A stretch of DNA of 64,000 nucleotides from Actinomycetospora corticicola (GCF_013409505.1 NZ_JACCBN010000001.1:1426001-1490000), one strand, 5' to 3'. Positions 44,715 through 57,426 are shown, counted from the stretch's first letter. The notes: generated by a model not told the origin, from the letters alone. Made by a program: numbers and translations.

Positions 44715-45428
44715 ATGAGCGTGACCTTCGACCTGCGGCTCGACGACGGGCGGATCACGGCCGTCTGGATGCTCGGGTCGTTCCTCGTGGTGTTCCTCGT
44801 GACCCGCGGGATCACCCGGCTGATCCGCGCCGGCCGCGGCCCGTTCCGCGACACCTCGGTCGGTGGCGTCCACGTGCACCACCTCGTCTACGGCATCGCG
44901 CTGATGCTGCTCGCCGGGGCGGGGGAGTTCATCTACCGTCCCGACGGCGGGTGGCGCACGGTCCTCGCCGTCGCGTTCGGCGCGGGGGCGGCGCTCGCGC
45001 TGGACGAGTTCGCCCTGTGGCTGCGCCTCGCCGACGTCTACTGGTCCGACGAGGGTCGGCTCTCCGTCGACGCGGTGCTCATGGTGACCGTGGTCGGCAC
45101 GCTGCTCGTGCTCGGCGCCAACCCCTTCGGCACGAACGGCGAGGACGGCGCGCTCGGCGTCGCGCTGTCGGTCATCCTGACGACGGGGGCGGCCATCACG
45201 GCCGCGTTCAAGGGCAAGATCGTCACCGCGATCATCGGGGTGTTCGTGCCACCCGTGGCACTGCTGGGCGCCCTGCGCCTGGCCCGCCCGACCTCGCCCT
45301 GGGCCCGCCGTCGGTACAGCCCCGGATCCCGGCGGGACCTCCGCTCCCGGCGGCGCTACCCCGACGGGGCCCGCAATCCCTGGGACCGCGTCGTGGATCT
45401 GGTCGGCGGCATCTCGCGGAAGCCCTGA
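44715..45428 (+). CDS. Polytopic membrane protein
   Basis: 237 residues with about five TM segments (AVWMLGSFLVVFLVT; HHLVYGIALMLLAGAGEF; VLAVAFGAGAALALDEFALWL; VLMVTVVGTLLVLGA; ALSVILTTGAAITAAF). It has a VHVHHLVYG motif and a strongly basic tail (ARRRYSPGSRRDLRSRRRY). Conserved-looking but of unknown function. Its ribosome binding site lies in a hairpin shared with the typA 3' region. Confidence 0.7.
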   Translation: MSVTFDLRLDDGRITAVWMLGSFLVVFLVTRGITRLIRAGRGPFRDTSVGGVHVHHLVYGIALMLLAGAGEFIYRPDGGWRTVLAVAFGAGAALALDEFALWLRLADVYWSDEGRLSVDAVLMVTVVGTLLVLGANPFGTNGEDGALGVALSVILTTGAAITAAFKGKIVTAIIGVFVPPVALLGALRLARPTSPWARRRYSPGSRRDLRSRRRYPDGARNPWDRVVDLVGGISRKP

Positions 45429-45438
45429 GGACCGGCCG

Positions 45439-46125
45439 TCAGGCCTCGTCGTCGGGAACGCGGAGGACCTGCGTCGGCGCCTCCATCTTCTTCACCGCCC
45501 GGTGCCTGCGGTAGCGCTTGACCAGCATGAACACCACGAGGGCCACCAGCAGGACGAGCACGACCGTCTGGAAGACCCCCGCGTACTGCTCGACGAGCTG
45601 CCACTGCGAGCCGAGCGCGTACCCGCCGCCCACGAAGACCGAGTTCCAGATCAGGCTGCCGAGCGCCGTGAACGCCGTGAACTCCCACCAGGGCATGCGG
45701 CGCTGGCCGGCCGGGATGGACACGAACGACCGGACGCCGGGGATCATGCGGCCCCAGAACACCGAGGCGCGACCGTGCCGGTCGAACCAGGCCTCCGCCT
45801 TCGCCACGTCGTCCTCGGAGACCAGCGGCATCCGGGCGATCGTGCGCCGGACCCAGCCGTCGGAGCAGAGCATCCCGACCAGGTAGAGCGCGACCGCGCC
45901 GACCACCGACCCCGCCGTCGTCCAGATGATCGCCGCCCAGACCGAGAACTCCCCCCGACCCGCCGCGAAGCCCGCCAGCGGCAGGATGATCTCCGAGGGG
46001 ATCGGGGGGAACACGTTCTCGATGGCGACGATGAGGCCGGCGCCGGGGGCCCCGAACGAGGCCATGAGGTCGGTCGCCCAGCCGGCGAGACCGCCGTCGC
46101 TCGCAGGTGCCTGCACGGGGAGCAT
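45439..46125 (-). CDS. DedA-family membrane protein
   Basis: 228 residues of the DedA/SNARE-associated family, which act as lipid (undecaprenyl-phosphate or phospholipid) flippase-like transporters. Visible are the ENVFPPIPSEIILPLAGFAA re-entrant motif with its acidic residues and WGRMIPGVRSFVSIPAGQRRM with the conserved arginines. It starts at ATG 46125 and is convergent with the preceding membrane-protein gene (10 bp). Confidence 0.88.
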   Translation of the reverse strand: MLPVQAPASDGGLAGWATDLMASFGAPGAGLIVAIENVFPPIPSEIILPLAGFAAGRGEFSVWAAIIWTTAGSVVGAVALYLVGMLCSDGWVRRTIARMPLVSEDDVAKAEAWFDRHGRASVFWGRMIPGVRSFVSIPAGQRRMPWWEFTAFTALGSLIWNSVFVGGGYALGSQWQLVEQYAGVFQTVVLVLLVALVVFMLVKRYRRHRAVKKMEAPTQVLRVPDDEA

Positions 46126-46134
46126 GACCTCTCA

Positions 46135-46166
46135 ACGTCCGGGTCGTCCGGTTTTCTCCCGGACGT
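46135..46166 (-). terminator. Terminator hairpin downstream of gnd
   Basis: A perfect 9-bp stem (46135-46143 with 46158-46166) and a 14-nt loop, 7 bp past the gnd stop and upstream of dedA. Confidence 0.55.
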
Positions 46167-46173
46167 CCGAGAT

Positions 46174-47613
46174 CTACGCCTCCGACTCGGCCCGGTCGTC
46201 GGTCGCCCAGGCGGTGTGGAAGGTCCCCTCGCGGTCGGTGCGCCGGTAGGTGTGCGCCCCGAAGAAGTCGCGCTGGCCCTGCACCAGGGCGGCCGGGAGC
46301 CGGTCGGCCCGGATGCCGTCGTAGTAGGCGAGGGCCGAGGAGAAGCCCGGCGTCGGGATCCCGAGCTGCGCGGCGGACGCGACCACGCGACGCCAGGAGT
46401 CCTGGGCCCCGCCGATGGCCTCGGCGAACGCCTGGTCGGTCAGCAGGGTGGTCAGGCCCGGCTCCCGCTCGTAGGCCGCGGTGATCTCCTCGAGGAACTT
46501 CGCGCGGATGATGCAGCCGCCGCGCCAGATGCTCGCGACCTTGCCGAGGTCGATGTCCCAGCCGTACTCCTCGGCCCCGGCCTGGATCTCGTTGAAGCCC
46601 TGTGCGTAGGCGACGATCTTGGACGCGTAGAGCGCCTGCTCGATGTCGTCGGCGAAGCCCTCGGCGGCCGCGCCCTCGAGGCGGGCGCCGGACACGCCGG
46701 GCAGGTCCTTCGCCGCGTCGCGCAGCGTGCGGTTGCCCGAGAGCGAGCGCGCGAACGTCGCCTCGGCGATGCCGGTGACGGGCACCCCGAGGTCGAGCGC
46801 CGCCTGCACGGTCCAGCGGCCGGTGCCCTTCTGCTCGGCCTCGTCGGCGACGACGTCGACGAACGGCTTGCCGGTCTCGGCGTCGGCGTGCGCGAGGACC
46901 TCGGAGGTGATCTCGATGAGGTACGAGTCGAGACGGCCCCGGTTCCACGCCGTGAACGTCTCGGCGATCGCGGCCGGGTCCATGCCCAGGCCCTTGCGCA
47001 GGAGGTCGTAGGCCTCGGCGATGAGCTGCATGTCGGCGTACTCGATGCCGTTGTGCACCATCTTGACGAAGTGACCCGCGCCGTCGGCCCCGATGTGGGT
47101 GCAGCACGGTTCCCCGTCGACCTTGGCCGAGATGTCCTCGAGCAGCGGGCCGAGGCTGTCGTAGGCCTCCTTCGGCCCGCCGGGCATGATCGAGGGGCCG
47201 TTGAGGGCGCCCTCCTCGCCCCCGGACACGCCCATCCCGACGAAGTTGAGGCCCTTCTCCGAGAGCGCCTTCTCCCGACGGCGGGTGTCGGCGTAGTGCG
47301 CGTTGCCCGCGTCGATGATCACGTCGCCCTGCTCGAGGAGGGGGACGAACTCGTCGATCACCGCGTCGGTGGCCTTGCCTGCCGGGACCATGAGGATGAT
47401 CCGGCGCGGCTTCTCGAGGGCCTGCACGAACTCCTCGGCCGAGTACGTCGGGACGAACGTGCCCTCGTCGGAGAAGTTCTCCGCGAGGTCCTTCGTCCGC
47501 TTGTCGGTCCGGTTGTGCAGCGCGACGGCGTGCCCGTGCCGCGCGAGGTTCCGTGCGAGGTTGCGCCCCATCGTGGCGAGGCCGCTGACGCCGATCTCCG
47601 CTGTCTGACTCAC
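46174..47613 (-). CDS. gnd: 6-phosphogluconate dehydrogenase, decarboxylating (NADP type)
   Basis: A 479-residue oxidative pentose phosphate enzyme. The NADP-binding N-terminus is IGVSGLATMGRNLARN, with VSGGEEGALNGPSIMPGG and the GADGAGHFVKMVHNGIEY catalytic Lys/Asn motif. The C-terminal helical domain ends with FHTAWATDD. Length matches the long dimeric GndA type rather than the 300-residue form. GTG 47613 gives the canonical N-terminus; the open frame runs to 47646. Confidence 0.95.
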   Translation of the reverse strand: MSQTAEIGVSGLATMGRNLARNLARHGHAVALHNRTDKRTKDLAENFSDEGTFVPTYSAEEFVQALEKPRRIILMVPAGKATDAVIDEFVPLLEQGDVIIDAGNAHYADTRRREKALSEKGLNFVGMGVSGGEEGALNGPSIMPGGPKEAYDSLGPLLEDISAKVDGEPCCTHIGADGAGHFVKMVHNGIEYADMQLIAEAYDLLRKGLGMDPAAIAETFTAWNRGRLDSYLIEITSEVLAHADAETGKPFVDVVADEAEQKGTGRWTVQAALDLGVPVTGIAEATFARSLSGNRTLRDAAKDLPGVSGARLEGAAAEGFADDIEQALYASKIVAYAQGFNEIQAGAEEYGWDIDLGKVASIWRGGCIIRAKFLEEITAAYEREPGLTTLLTDQAFAEAIGGAQDSWRRVVASAAQLGIPTPGFSSALAYYDGIRADRLPAALVQGQRDFFGAHTYRRTDREGTFHTAWATDDRAESEA

Positions 47614-47694
47614 GAGGAGCAGTGTGCCCGCGAACGGGGGGCGCACACGCTCGACGGGGTGACGTTTCGAAGGAACCGCTAACGACGGTCCCCG

Positions 47695-47714
47695 CGACCG
47701 CGAGGTAGCGGTCG
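47695..47714. promoter_or_regulatory. Palindrome in the gnd/GH12 divergent region
   Basis: CGACCGC-N6-GCGGTCG (47695-47714), 7-bp perfect arms, lies 52 bp before the glucanase start. It is a candidate operator. It does not match the CebR box of Streptomyces cellulase genes. Confidence 0.35.
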
Positions 47715-47766
47715 TACCGCAATGGCAGCAGACCGTTGCGGACGGTCACGGGGAGTACGACAGACG

Positions 47767-48627
47767 ATGATGGATCGGACGCCGGACACAACGGTCACCC
47801 ACCACGGCGGTCGCGCAGCGGTACGCCGGGCCGCCACCCGCGCCACCCACAGGACGCGGTTCCTCGTCGCTGCGCTGCTCACCCTCGTGGTGGCGGCCGG
47901 CTCGCTCCTCGTCGGCAACGCGGTCGCGTCGGCCGCGACGTACCCCCAGGTGTGCGACCAGTTCGGCTCGAAGCTCGTCGGCGGCAAGTACGTCGCGCAG
48001 AACAACCGGTGGGGCACGAGCAGGAACCAGTGCATCACCCCGTTCGACACCGGCTTCTCGCTCGACGTCGCCGAGGGCACCAACAACGGCGGCCCGTCCT
48101 CGTACCCGTCGCTCTACCGTGGCTGCGTGTACGGCTACTGCACCCCGGGCTCGACGAACGTCCTCCCGGCCCCGGTGAAGTCTCTCGGCACCGTACGCTC
48201 GAACTTCGCGACGACGGGTCCGGACAAGTCGCAGCCGGTCAACCAGTACAACACCGCCTACGACATCTGGTTCGACCCGAGCGCCACGCAGTCCGGCCGC
48301 AACACGGGCGCCGAGATGATGATCTGGCTGAACCGCACCTCGTGGGTCCAGCCGATCGGCAAGCCGTACTACGACGTGAACATCGGCGGGCAGGTCTACA
48401 CCGTCTGGTACGGCAAGATCGACCTGCCGGTCATCTCCTACGTCAAGAAGGTCCCGACGACGTCGGTGTCGAACCTGCCGATCGACTCGTTCGTCAAGGA
48501 CGCCACGGCCCGCGGCGTGATCAAGTCCACCTGGTACATGACCAGCGTCCAGGCCGGGTTCGAGCCGTGGACCGGAGGCAAGGGCCTCAAGGTCACCAAC
48601 TTCTCGGTGACGCGGAACGGGCTGTAG
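47767..48627 (+). CDS. Secreted GH12 endo-beta-glucanase
   Basis: 286 residues. The signal peptide ends at ASA/A (about 56), and the mature protein is a single GH12 beta-jelly-roll of about 230 residues. Catalytic residues are E183 (GAEMMIWL, nucleophile) and E266 (GFEPWTGG, acid/base). Four Cys probably form disulfides. It is predicted to cut beta-1,4-glucans or xyloglucan outside the cell. No carbohydrate-binding module is present. ATG 47767 is preceded by GGGGAG; an upstream in-frame ATG at 47722 is less likely. Confidence 0.88.
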   Translation: MMDRTPDTTVTHHGGRAAVRRAATRATHRTRFLVAALLTLVVAAGSLLVGNAVASAATYPQVCDQFGSKLVGGKYVAQNNRWGTSRNQCITPFDTGFSLDVAEGTNNGGPSSYPSLYRGCVYGYCTPGSTNVLPAPVKSLGTVRSNFATTGPDKSQPVNQYNTAYDIWFDPSATQSGRNTGAEMMIWLNRTSWVQPIGKPYYDVNIGGQVYTVWYGKIDLPVISYVKKVPTTSVSNLPIDSFVKDATARGVIKSTWYMTSVQAGFEPWTGGKGLKVTNFSVTRNGL

Positions 48628-48638
48628 CGCACCCCCCT

Positions 48639-48691
48639 GACAGGAAAGCGTCGTTGCCTGCACCCGGTGCAGGCAACGACGCTTTCCTGTC
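48639..48691. terminator. Perfect 26-bp palindromic terminator
   Basis: Arms 48639-48664 and 48666-48691 are perfectly complementary around one base, between the convergent glucanase (stop 48627) and FMN reductase (stop 48707) genes. It is the longest perfect inverted repeat I found in the window. Confidence 0.75.
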
Positions 48692-48706
48692 GTTCCGGGA
48701 CGGCGC

Positions 48707-49303
48707 TCAGGCGCGCGTGCCCTGCAGACCGAGCTTCCCGACCCAGGCCGCGAGCCCGTCCAGGGCGGCCTTCGCGCCCGCCTCGGTCTCGGGCGCGGGG
48801 GAGAAGACCCGCTCGTCGCCCTCGCCGGACACGTTCTTCATGGCGAAGGGGATCGGCACCGCAGCCGACACCGGCACCATGTTCAGCCCGACGAGCACCG
48901 GCCAGAGCGCCTCGGCGGCGCGGGTCCCCGCCGCGACCCCGCCGTAGCTGACGATCGTGGCGGGCTTGCCGGCCCACTCGCGGTTGAGGTGGTCCAGCGC
49001 GTTCTTGAGGACCGCGTTGAAGCTGTGGTTGTACTCCGGGGTGACGAACACGAAGGCGTCCGCCCGGGCGATCGTCGCGCTGAACGCCTTGGTGGTGTCG
49101 AGGGTGTAGCGGCCGAACCGGGGGTGCTCGGGCTCGGCGAACATCGGCAGGTCCACCTCGGCGAGGTCGACGATCTCGACCTCGAAGCCCTCGTACGCCC
49201 GGGCGTACTCCGCGAACCACCGCGCGATCGGCTCGCCGATGCGTCCCGGCCGGGTGCTCGCGACGATGATCTGCAGCAGCGGACGCCGGGCGTCGTCGCT
49301 CAT
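48707..49303 (-). CDS. NADPH-dependent FMN reductase
   Basis: A 198-residue flavodoxin-like reductase with the FMN phosphate loop [34 protein letters not shown] and the [11 protein letters not shown] motif. It reduces free or bound FMN, quinones or azo dyes with NAD(P)H. It is divergent from hisD (83 bp). It could supply reduced flavin to the flavin-dependent halogenase about 4 kb away (inference; halogenase partners normally release FADH2). Confidence 0.85.
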   Translation of the reverse strand: MSDDARRPLLQIIVASTRPGRIGEPIARWFAEYARAYEGFEVEIVDLAEVDLPMFAEPEHPRFGRYTLDTTKAFSATIARADAFVFVTPEYNHSFNAVLKNALDHLNREWAGKPATIVSYGGVAAGTRAAEALWPVLVGLNMVPVSAAVPIPFAMKNVSGEGDERVFSPAPETEAGAKAALDGLAAWVGKLGLQGTRA

Positions 49304-49327
49304 GGGTGCTCCTTCGGACGGCTAACA

Positions 49328-49341
49328 GTTGTTTCCACAAC
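49328..49341. promoter_or_regulatory. Palindromic operator upstream of the FMN reductase
   Basis: GTTGT-TTCC-ACAAC (49328-49341) lies 25 bp upstream of the reductase start and 45 bp before hisD. The AT-rich symmetric form suits a MarR/HxlR-type repressor. No such regulator gene is adjacent. Confidence 0.45.
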
Positions 49342-49358
49342 CATCCTGCACCTGATGA

Positions 49359-53103
<3,745 letters not shown>

Positions 53104-53131
<28 letters not shown>

Positions 53132-54696
53132 ACCCGGCGCACGTCCTCCACGGTGGGCGGCAGGTCCCGCAGCATCCGGTCGCGCTCGGCGGCCACCGCC
53201 GCGAACGCGTCGGCCGAGGACCGCACGGCCTCCGGCCGGTGGGCGAGCACCGGCATCGGTCCGTCCGGCTCGATCCCGAGGCCCGCGAAGACGCAGTAGA
53301 AGCTCCCGTTGGTCCAGAAGTTGCGCAGCTCGGCCTCGAAGTTGCCGTAGTAGGTGCCGACGTCGACCGTCGGCTGGTTGACCGGCAGCCCCGCCCGGTA
53401 GGTGGCGATCTTCTCCCGTACGTCGTCGCTCAGCGTCAGGTCCTGCTGCGACCGCCAGAACGCGGTGTCGGTGCGGGGCGAGAGGCAGTAGTGGGTCTGC
53501 AGGAAGTCCCGGCTGTCGTCGAACATCCGCACCACCTCGGCGTTGAACCGGTCGACGAGGCCCGGGGCGAAGCGCCGGTCGGTCAGGTGCCGGACGAGCA
53601 GGTAGAGGGCGCCGTAGACGAAGTAGAGGCCGGTGGACTCCAGGGGCTCGAGGAAGCAGGACGACAGTCCGATGCCGACGCAGTTGCGCACCCACGCCCG
53701 CTCGTTGCGCCCCACCCGGAACCGCAGGTGGCGCAGGTCGGCCTCGGCCGGGTCGAGACCCCAGAGGTCGCAGAACTCCCGCGCGGCGTCGTCGGGGTCC
53801 TGGAAGTCCGCCGAGTACACGTAGCCGGTGCCGAACCGCCCCAGCAGCGGCACCTTCCAGGTCCACCCGGCGCTCATGGCGATCGAGGAGGTGTAGGGCT
53901 CGAGGTCGGCGTCGTCGTACGGGACGGGGGTGGCGACGGCGCGGTCGCACCGCAGGCGGTCGCCCATGTCGAGGAACGGTTCACCCATCGTCCGGTTGAT
54001 CAGCAGGGACGCGAAGCCCGAGCAGTCGACGAACAGGTCCCCCTCGAGGTCCCGCCCGCCGGCGGTGCGCAGGGCGGTGATGTACCCGCGCTCGTCGAGC
54101 AGGGCCTCGGTCATGCGGTCCTCGACGTGTTCGACCCCGAGGACGGTCGTCGCGTGCCGGGCGAGGAAGTCCGCGAGCAGGTTCGCGTCGAAGTGCCAGG
54201 CGTGGGCCGTGGCCGAGGTGCCGTCGGCGAACCGCGGACCCCGGCGCGCCTCCATGAGCGCGGGCTCCCAGTAGCAGTCCTCGTCGAAGGTGCCGGTGGG
54301 CTCGCCGTCGGCGCGCCGCTGGGTCCAGTACTGCGACAGGGGCAGTCCCTCGTGCTCCCGGAGGAGCCCGAACACGTGGTAGTAGGCGTCGCGGACCCGG
54401 GCCTCGCCCCGGCCCGGCGTCGCCCAGTTCACGAACTTGATCCCCATCTTGAAGCTGGCGTTGCAGTGCGGCATCCAGTCGTCCTCGGACAACCCCAGGA
54501 GGTCGAAGAAGACGCTCTGCAGGTTGGGGATGGTCGCCTCGCCGACCCCGATGCGCGGGATCTCGGGCGCCGCGAGGACGACCACCCGCACGTCGGGGAG
54601 GGACTTCGCGAGGTAGCAGGCGGACATCCAGCCCGCCGAGCCGCCGCCGAGGATCACGATGCGCCGCAGGGGTCCCGTCGGGTCCAGTTCCGCCAC
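53104..54696 (-). CDS. FAD-dependent tryptophan halogenase (PrnA/RebH type)
   Basis: 530 residues, same length as RebH/PrnA. The FAD loop is GGGSAGW (17-23). The second family motif is GWTWKVP (277-283, W-x-W-x-I-P class). The lysine that forms the chloramine is K83 in [11 protein letters not shown] (PrnA K79). The catalytic glutamate is E350 in [12 protein letters not shown] (PrnA E346). Tryptophan-pocket positions also match PrnA as I recall it: YHVFG (H107, F109), TYYGNF, the downstream Glu and the NFW tryptophan. It should chlorinate or brominate tryptophan, probably at C7, with FADH2, O2 and halide. GTG 54696 gives the canonical N-terminus. It is divergent from a cupin gene and convergent with the amine oxidase. 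Confidence 0.92.
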
Positions 54697-54733
54697 GTCA
54701 CGAGTCCAGCACGCGCGGACGCGGCAGTGGGGT

Positions 54734-54771
54734 GAGTGGATCTCGGCTGTTCGTGTGGAGCTGTTCCACTC
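54734..54771. promoter_or_regulatory. Inverted repeats in the halogenase/cupin divergent region
   Basis: GAGTGGA (54734-54740) pairs with TCCACTC (54765-54771), and a tighter GTGGA-N5-TCCAC lies at 54755-54769. The 121-bp spacer controls both the halogenase and the cupin gene, so this is the likely operator. Confidence 0.45.
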
Positions 54772-54817
54772 CCGCAGCGGATTCTCGTCGGGCGCCGCAC
54801 GTGTCACCGTCGGGGGC

Positions 54818-55243
54818 GTGGCGGACGCGGAGTGCCGGGTGGTGCGGGGTGGGGGTTACCTGGGCAAGCAGGGGGTCGAGTACTCCAGTGCCGGGATCTC
54901 GGCGGAGTCCGCCGGGGCGCAGGGTCTGTGCCTGCACACCCAGGTGATCCCGCCCGGTGGCCGCGCCCGGGCCCACCGCCACGACCACCACGAGTCCGCC
55001 GTGCTCGTCGTCTCGGGCGAGGGCGAGATGTGGTGGGGCGAGGAGTTCGAGCACTACGAGCGGCTGCAGGCGGGCGATCTCGTCTACATCCCGGCCGGGG
55101 TGCCGCACCTGCCGGGCAACCCGAGCGCGACCGAGCCGGCGTTCGCGGTGGTCGCCCGGACCGACCCGAACGAGCAGGAGAGCGTCGTGCTCCTGCCCGA
55201 GCTCGACCCCCGCGCGGTCCGCCCGGAGCACGATCAGGCCTGA
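54818..55243 (+). CDS. Single-domain cupin protein
   Basis: 141 residues from GTG 54818. Cupin motif 1 is AHRHDHHESAVLVVSGEGEMWWGE with metal-ligand His/Glu. Motif 2 is GDLVYIPAGVPHLPGNP. The role is a metal-dependent small-molecule enzyme or binding protein; the reaction is unknown. It is divergent from the halogenase and overlaps the end of the convergent XRE-cupin regulator by 10 bp. It may act on the halogenation product (inference). Confidence 0.72.
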   Translation: MADAECRVVRGGGYLGKQGVEYSSAGISAESAGAQGLCLHTQVIPPGGRARAHRHDHHESAVLVVSGEGEMWWGEEFEHYERLQAGDLVYIPAGVPHLPGNPSATEPAFAVVARTDPNEQESVVLLPELDPRAVRPEHDQA

Positions 55244-55809
55244 CGGGTGCGGATGTGCGCGCGCTCGCCCTGCGGACCGAACAGGGCGAGGAGCTCGGCC
55301 GGCTCGTCGCCCGGGTTCGCGAAGGCGTGCGGGGTGTGGGTGTCGAACTCGACCACCTCGCCCGGGCGCAGCACCACGTCGTCGTTCCCGAGCAGCAGCC
55401 GCACCCGGCCGGAGAGCACGTAGGCCCACTCGTAGCCCTCGTGCGACTGCTGGGTGAGCTCCCGGTGCGGGTAGCCCACCGGCATGATCAGCTTGTAGGC
55501 CTGCAGGCCGCCCGGGCGCCGGGACAGCGGCAGGAACGTCATGCCGTGCCGCTGCACCGCCTGCAGCCGCACCCGCGGGTCGCCGGTGGCCGGGGCGTCG
55601 ACGAGCTCGTCGAGCGCCACCCCGAACGCCCGCGCCAGGGGCAGCAGGAGCTCCAGGGTCGGCTTCCGGCCGCCCGACTCGAGCCGCGACAGGGTGGACA
55701 GTGAGATCCCCGTGGCCGCCGCCAGGTCGGTCAGCGTGATGCTCCGGGCCGTGCGCAGGTCGCGCAGCCGGGGGCCGACGCCGTCGAGCACCGGGGTGAA
55801 GTCCTCCAT
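55234..55809 (-). CDS. XRE-family regulator with C-terminal cupin sensor
   Basis: 191 residues. The N-terminal helix-turn-helix (LRDLRTARSITLTDLAAATGISLSTLSRLESGGRKPTLELL, about 12-53) is joined to a cupin sensor (YEWAYVLSGRVRLLLGNDDVVLRPGEVVEFDTHTPHAFAN). The layout is that of PuuR/ClgR-like small-molecule-sensing repressors. It starts at ATG 55809. It is divergent from the flavoprotein-methyltransferase fusion across 59 bp that contain a palindrome. Confidence 0.82.
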   Translation of the reverse strand: MEDFTPVLDGVGPRLRDLRTARSITLTDLAAATGISLSTLSRLESGGRKPTLELLLPLARAFGVALDELVDAPATGDPRVRLQAVQRHGMTFLPLSRRPGGLQAYKLIMPVGYPHRELTQQSHEGYEWAYVLSGRVRLLLGNDDVVLRPGEVVEFDTHTPHAFANPGDEPAELLALFGPQGERAHIRTRQA

Positions 55810-55810
55810 A

Positions 55811-55825
55811 TTGCTGTTGTAGCAA
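55811..55825. promoter_or_regulatory. Operator-like palindrome of the XRE-cupin regulator
   Basis: TTGCT-N5-AGCAA begins 1 bp upstream of the regulator start, in the 59-bp spacer shared with the fusion gene. GGATAT at 55826-55831 may be the -10 box of the rightward gene. Confidence 0.5.
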
Positions 55826-55868
55826 GGATATTTGCCGAGAGCGAGGCCGGCGGCGCAGGCTCGGTCCC

Positions 55869-57416
55869 ATGAACGACGAGACGTGGGACGTGGTGGTGGT
55901 CGGAGGCGGCGCGGGTGGCCTGTCGGCGGCCCTGACCCTGGCGCGGTCCCGGCGCCGGGTGCTGGTGGTCGACGCGGGCGACCCCCGCAACACCCCGGCC
56001 GACGGGGTGCACAACTACCTGGGCCGGGAGGGCACCCCGCCCGGCGAGCTGACCGCGATCGGCCGGGCCGAGGTGGAGGGCTACGGCGGGGTGGTCCGCT
56101 CCGGTCGCGTGGTCTCCGCCGCCGTGTCCGAGGGCGGCGGGTTCGACCTCGGGCTGGAGGCCGGGGAGACGCTGCACGCACGGCGGCTGGTGGTGGCGAC
56201 CGGCGTCACCGACGAGCTGCCCGACCTGCCCGGCGTCCGCGAACGGTGGGGCCGCGACGTCCTGCACTGCCCCTACTGCCACGGGTGGGAGGTCCGCGAC
56301 CGCCGCATCGGCGTGCTCGCGACGAGCCCGCTCGCCCTGCACCAGGTGCAGCTGCTGCGCCAGTGGAGCGACGACGTCGTCCTGCTGGACAACGACGCCA
56401 TCGAGCTGAACCACGTCGCGGAGGGGGAACTCTCGGCGCGGGGGATCGAGGTGGTCCCGGGCAAGGTGACCGGCCTCGTCGTCGGGACGGCGTTGGAGGG
56501 CGCGGAGCTCGCCGACGGGACCACGGTCCGGCTCGACGCGCTGGCCGTCGCGCCGGTCTCCCGGGCCCGGGCTGAGGTCCCGACGATGCTCGGGGTGCCC
56601 GTCGTGGAGCAGTGGATGGGCGACGTGCTCGTGGGCGACGTCGTCGAGACGCAGCCGGGCGGTGCCACCGCGGTCGACGGGCTGTGGGTGGTGGGCAACG
56701 CCGCCGACCTGCGCACCGTCGTCATCGGGGCGGCCGCGGCGGGGACGGCGGTGGCGGGGGCGGTGAACGCCGACCTGGTCGCCGAGGACGTCCGCCTGGC
56801 CGTGAACGCGAGCCGCGACGGGAGCCCGGAGTTCTGGGAGCGCCTCTACGCCGCGCGCGAGCAGATCTGGAGCGGCCGGGTCAACGCGACGGTGGGCGAC
56901 GTCGCCGATCCCCTCGAGCCGGGCACCGCGCTCGACCTCGGCGCGGGGGAGGGCGGCGACGCGCTCTGGCTCGCCGAGCGGGGCTGGAGGGTGACCGCGG
57001 TCGACGTCTCGCAGACCGCCTGCGACCGGATCGGCGATCTGGCGGGCGACCTGCCGGTGACCACGGAGCGCCACGACCTCACCGAGACGTTCCCGGAGGG
57101 GTCGTTCGACCTGGTCAGCGCCTCCTTCCTGCACTCGCCGAACGCCGACTTCCCCCGCACGACGATCCTGCGCCGCGCGGCGGAGGCGGTGGCCCCGGGC
57201 GGGACCCTGCTGGTCGTCGGGCACGGCCGGCTGGCGCCGTGGTCGTGGGACCCGTCCCTGCGGATGTCGACGGCCGCGGAGGTGCTCGAGGGGCTGGCCC
57301 TCGACGACACCTGGGAGGTCCGACGCTGCGAGTCCGCGGAGCGCGTCGCCACCGGCCCGGGCGGGCAGGAGGCGACGATCACCGACGAGATCGTGGAGGT
57401 GCGCCGGCGCCGGTGA
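55869..57416 (+). CDS. Thioredoxin-reductase-like flavoprotein fused to a SAM methyltransferase
   Basis: 515 residues. Residues 5-305 form a TrxR-like FAD/NAD(P) domain with [14 protein letters not shown], a redox-active CPYC (C134/C137) and [20 protein letters not shown]. Residues 318-515 form a class I methyltransferase ([39 protein letters not shown]), similar to TehB-type. Bifunctional proteins of this arrangement are known in actinobacteria, with unproven roles in thiol/thioether or metalloid methylation. It starts at ATG 55869 and ends 22 bp before hisB. Confidence 0.85.
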   Translation: MNDETWDVVVVGGGAGGLSAALTLARSRRRVLVVDAGDPRNTPADGVHNYLGREGTPPGELTAIGRAEVEGYGGVVRSGRVVSAAVSEGGGFDLGLEAGETLHARRLVVATGVTDELPDLPGVRERWGRDVLHCPYCHGWEVRDRRIGVLATSPLALHQVQLLRQWSDDVVLLDNDAIELNHVAEGELSARGIEVVPGKVTGLVVGTALEGAELADGTTVRLDALAVAPVSRARAEVPTMLGVPVVEQWMGDVLVGDVVETQPGGATAVDGLWVVGNAADLRTVVIGAAAAGTAVAGAVNADLVAEDVRLAVNASRDGSPEFWERLYAAREQIWSGRVNATVGDVADPLEPGTALDLGAGEGGDALWLAERGWRVTAVDVSQTACDRIGDLAGDLPVTTERHDLTETFPEGSFDLVSASFLHSPNADFPRTTILRRAAEAVAPGGTLLVVGHGRLAPWSWDPSLRMSTAAEVLEGLALDDTWEVRRCESAERVATGPGGQEATITDEIVEVRRRR

Positions 57417-57426
57417 GCCGGTGCGT

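Noticed and set aside
48639-48691. Long palindrome considered as a CRISPR repeat
   Set aside because: A single copy with no spacers; position between convergent genes fits a terminator.
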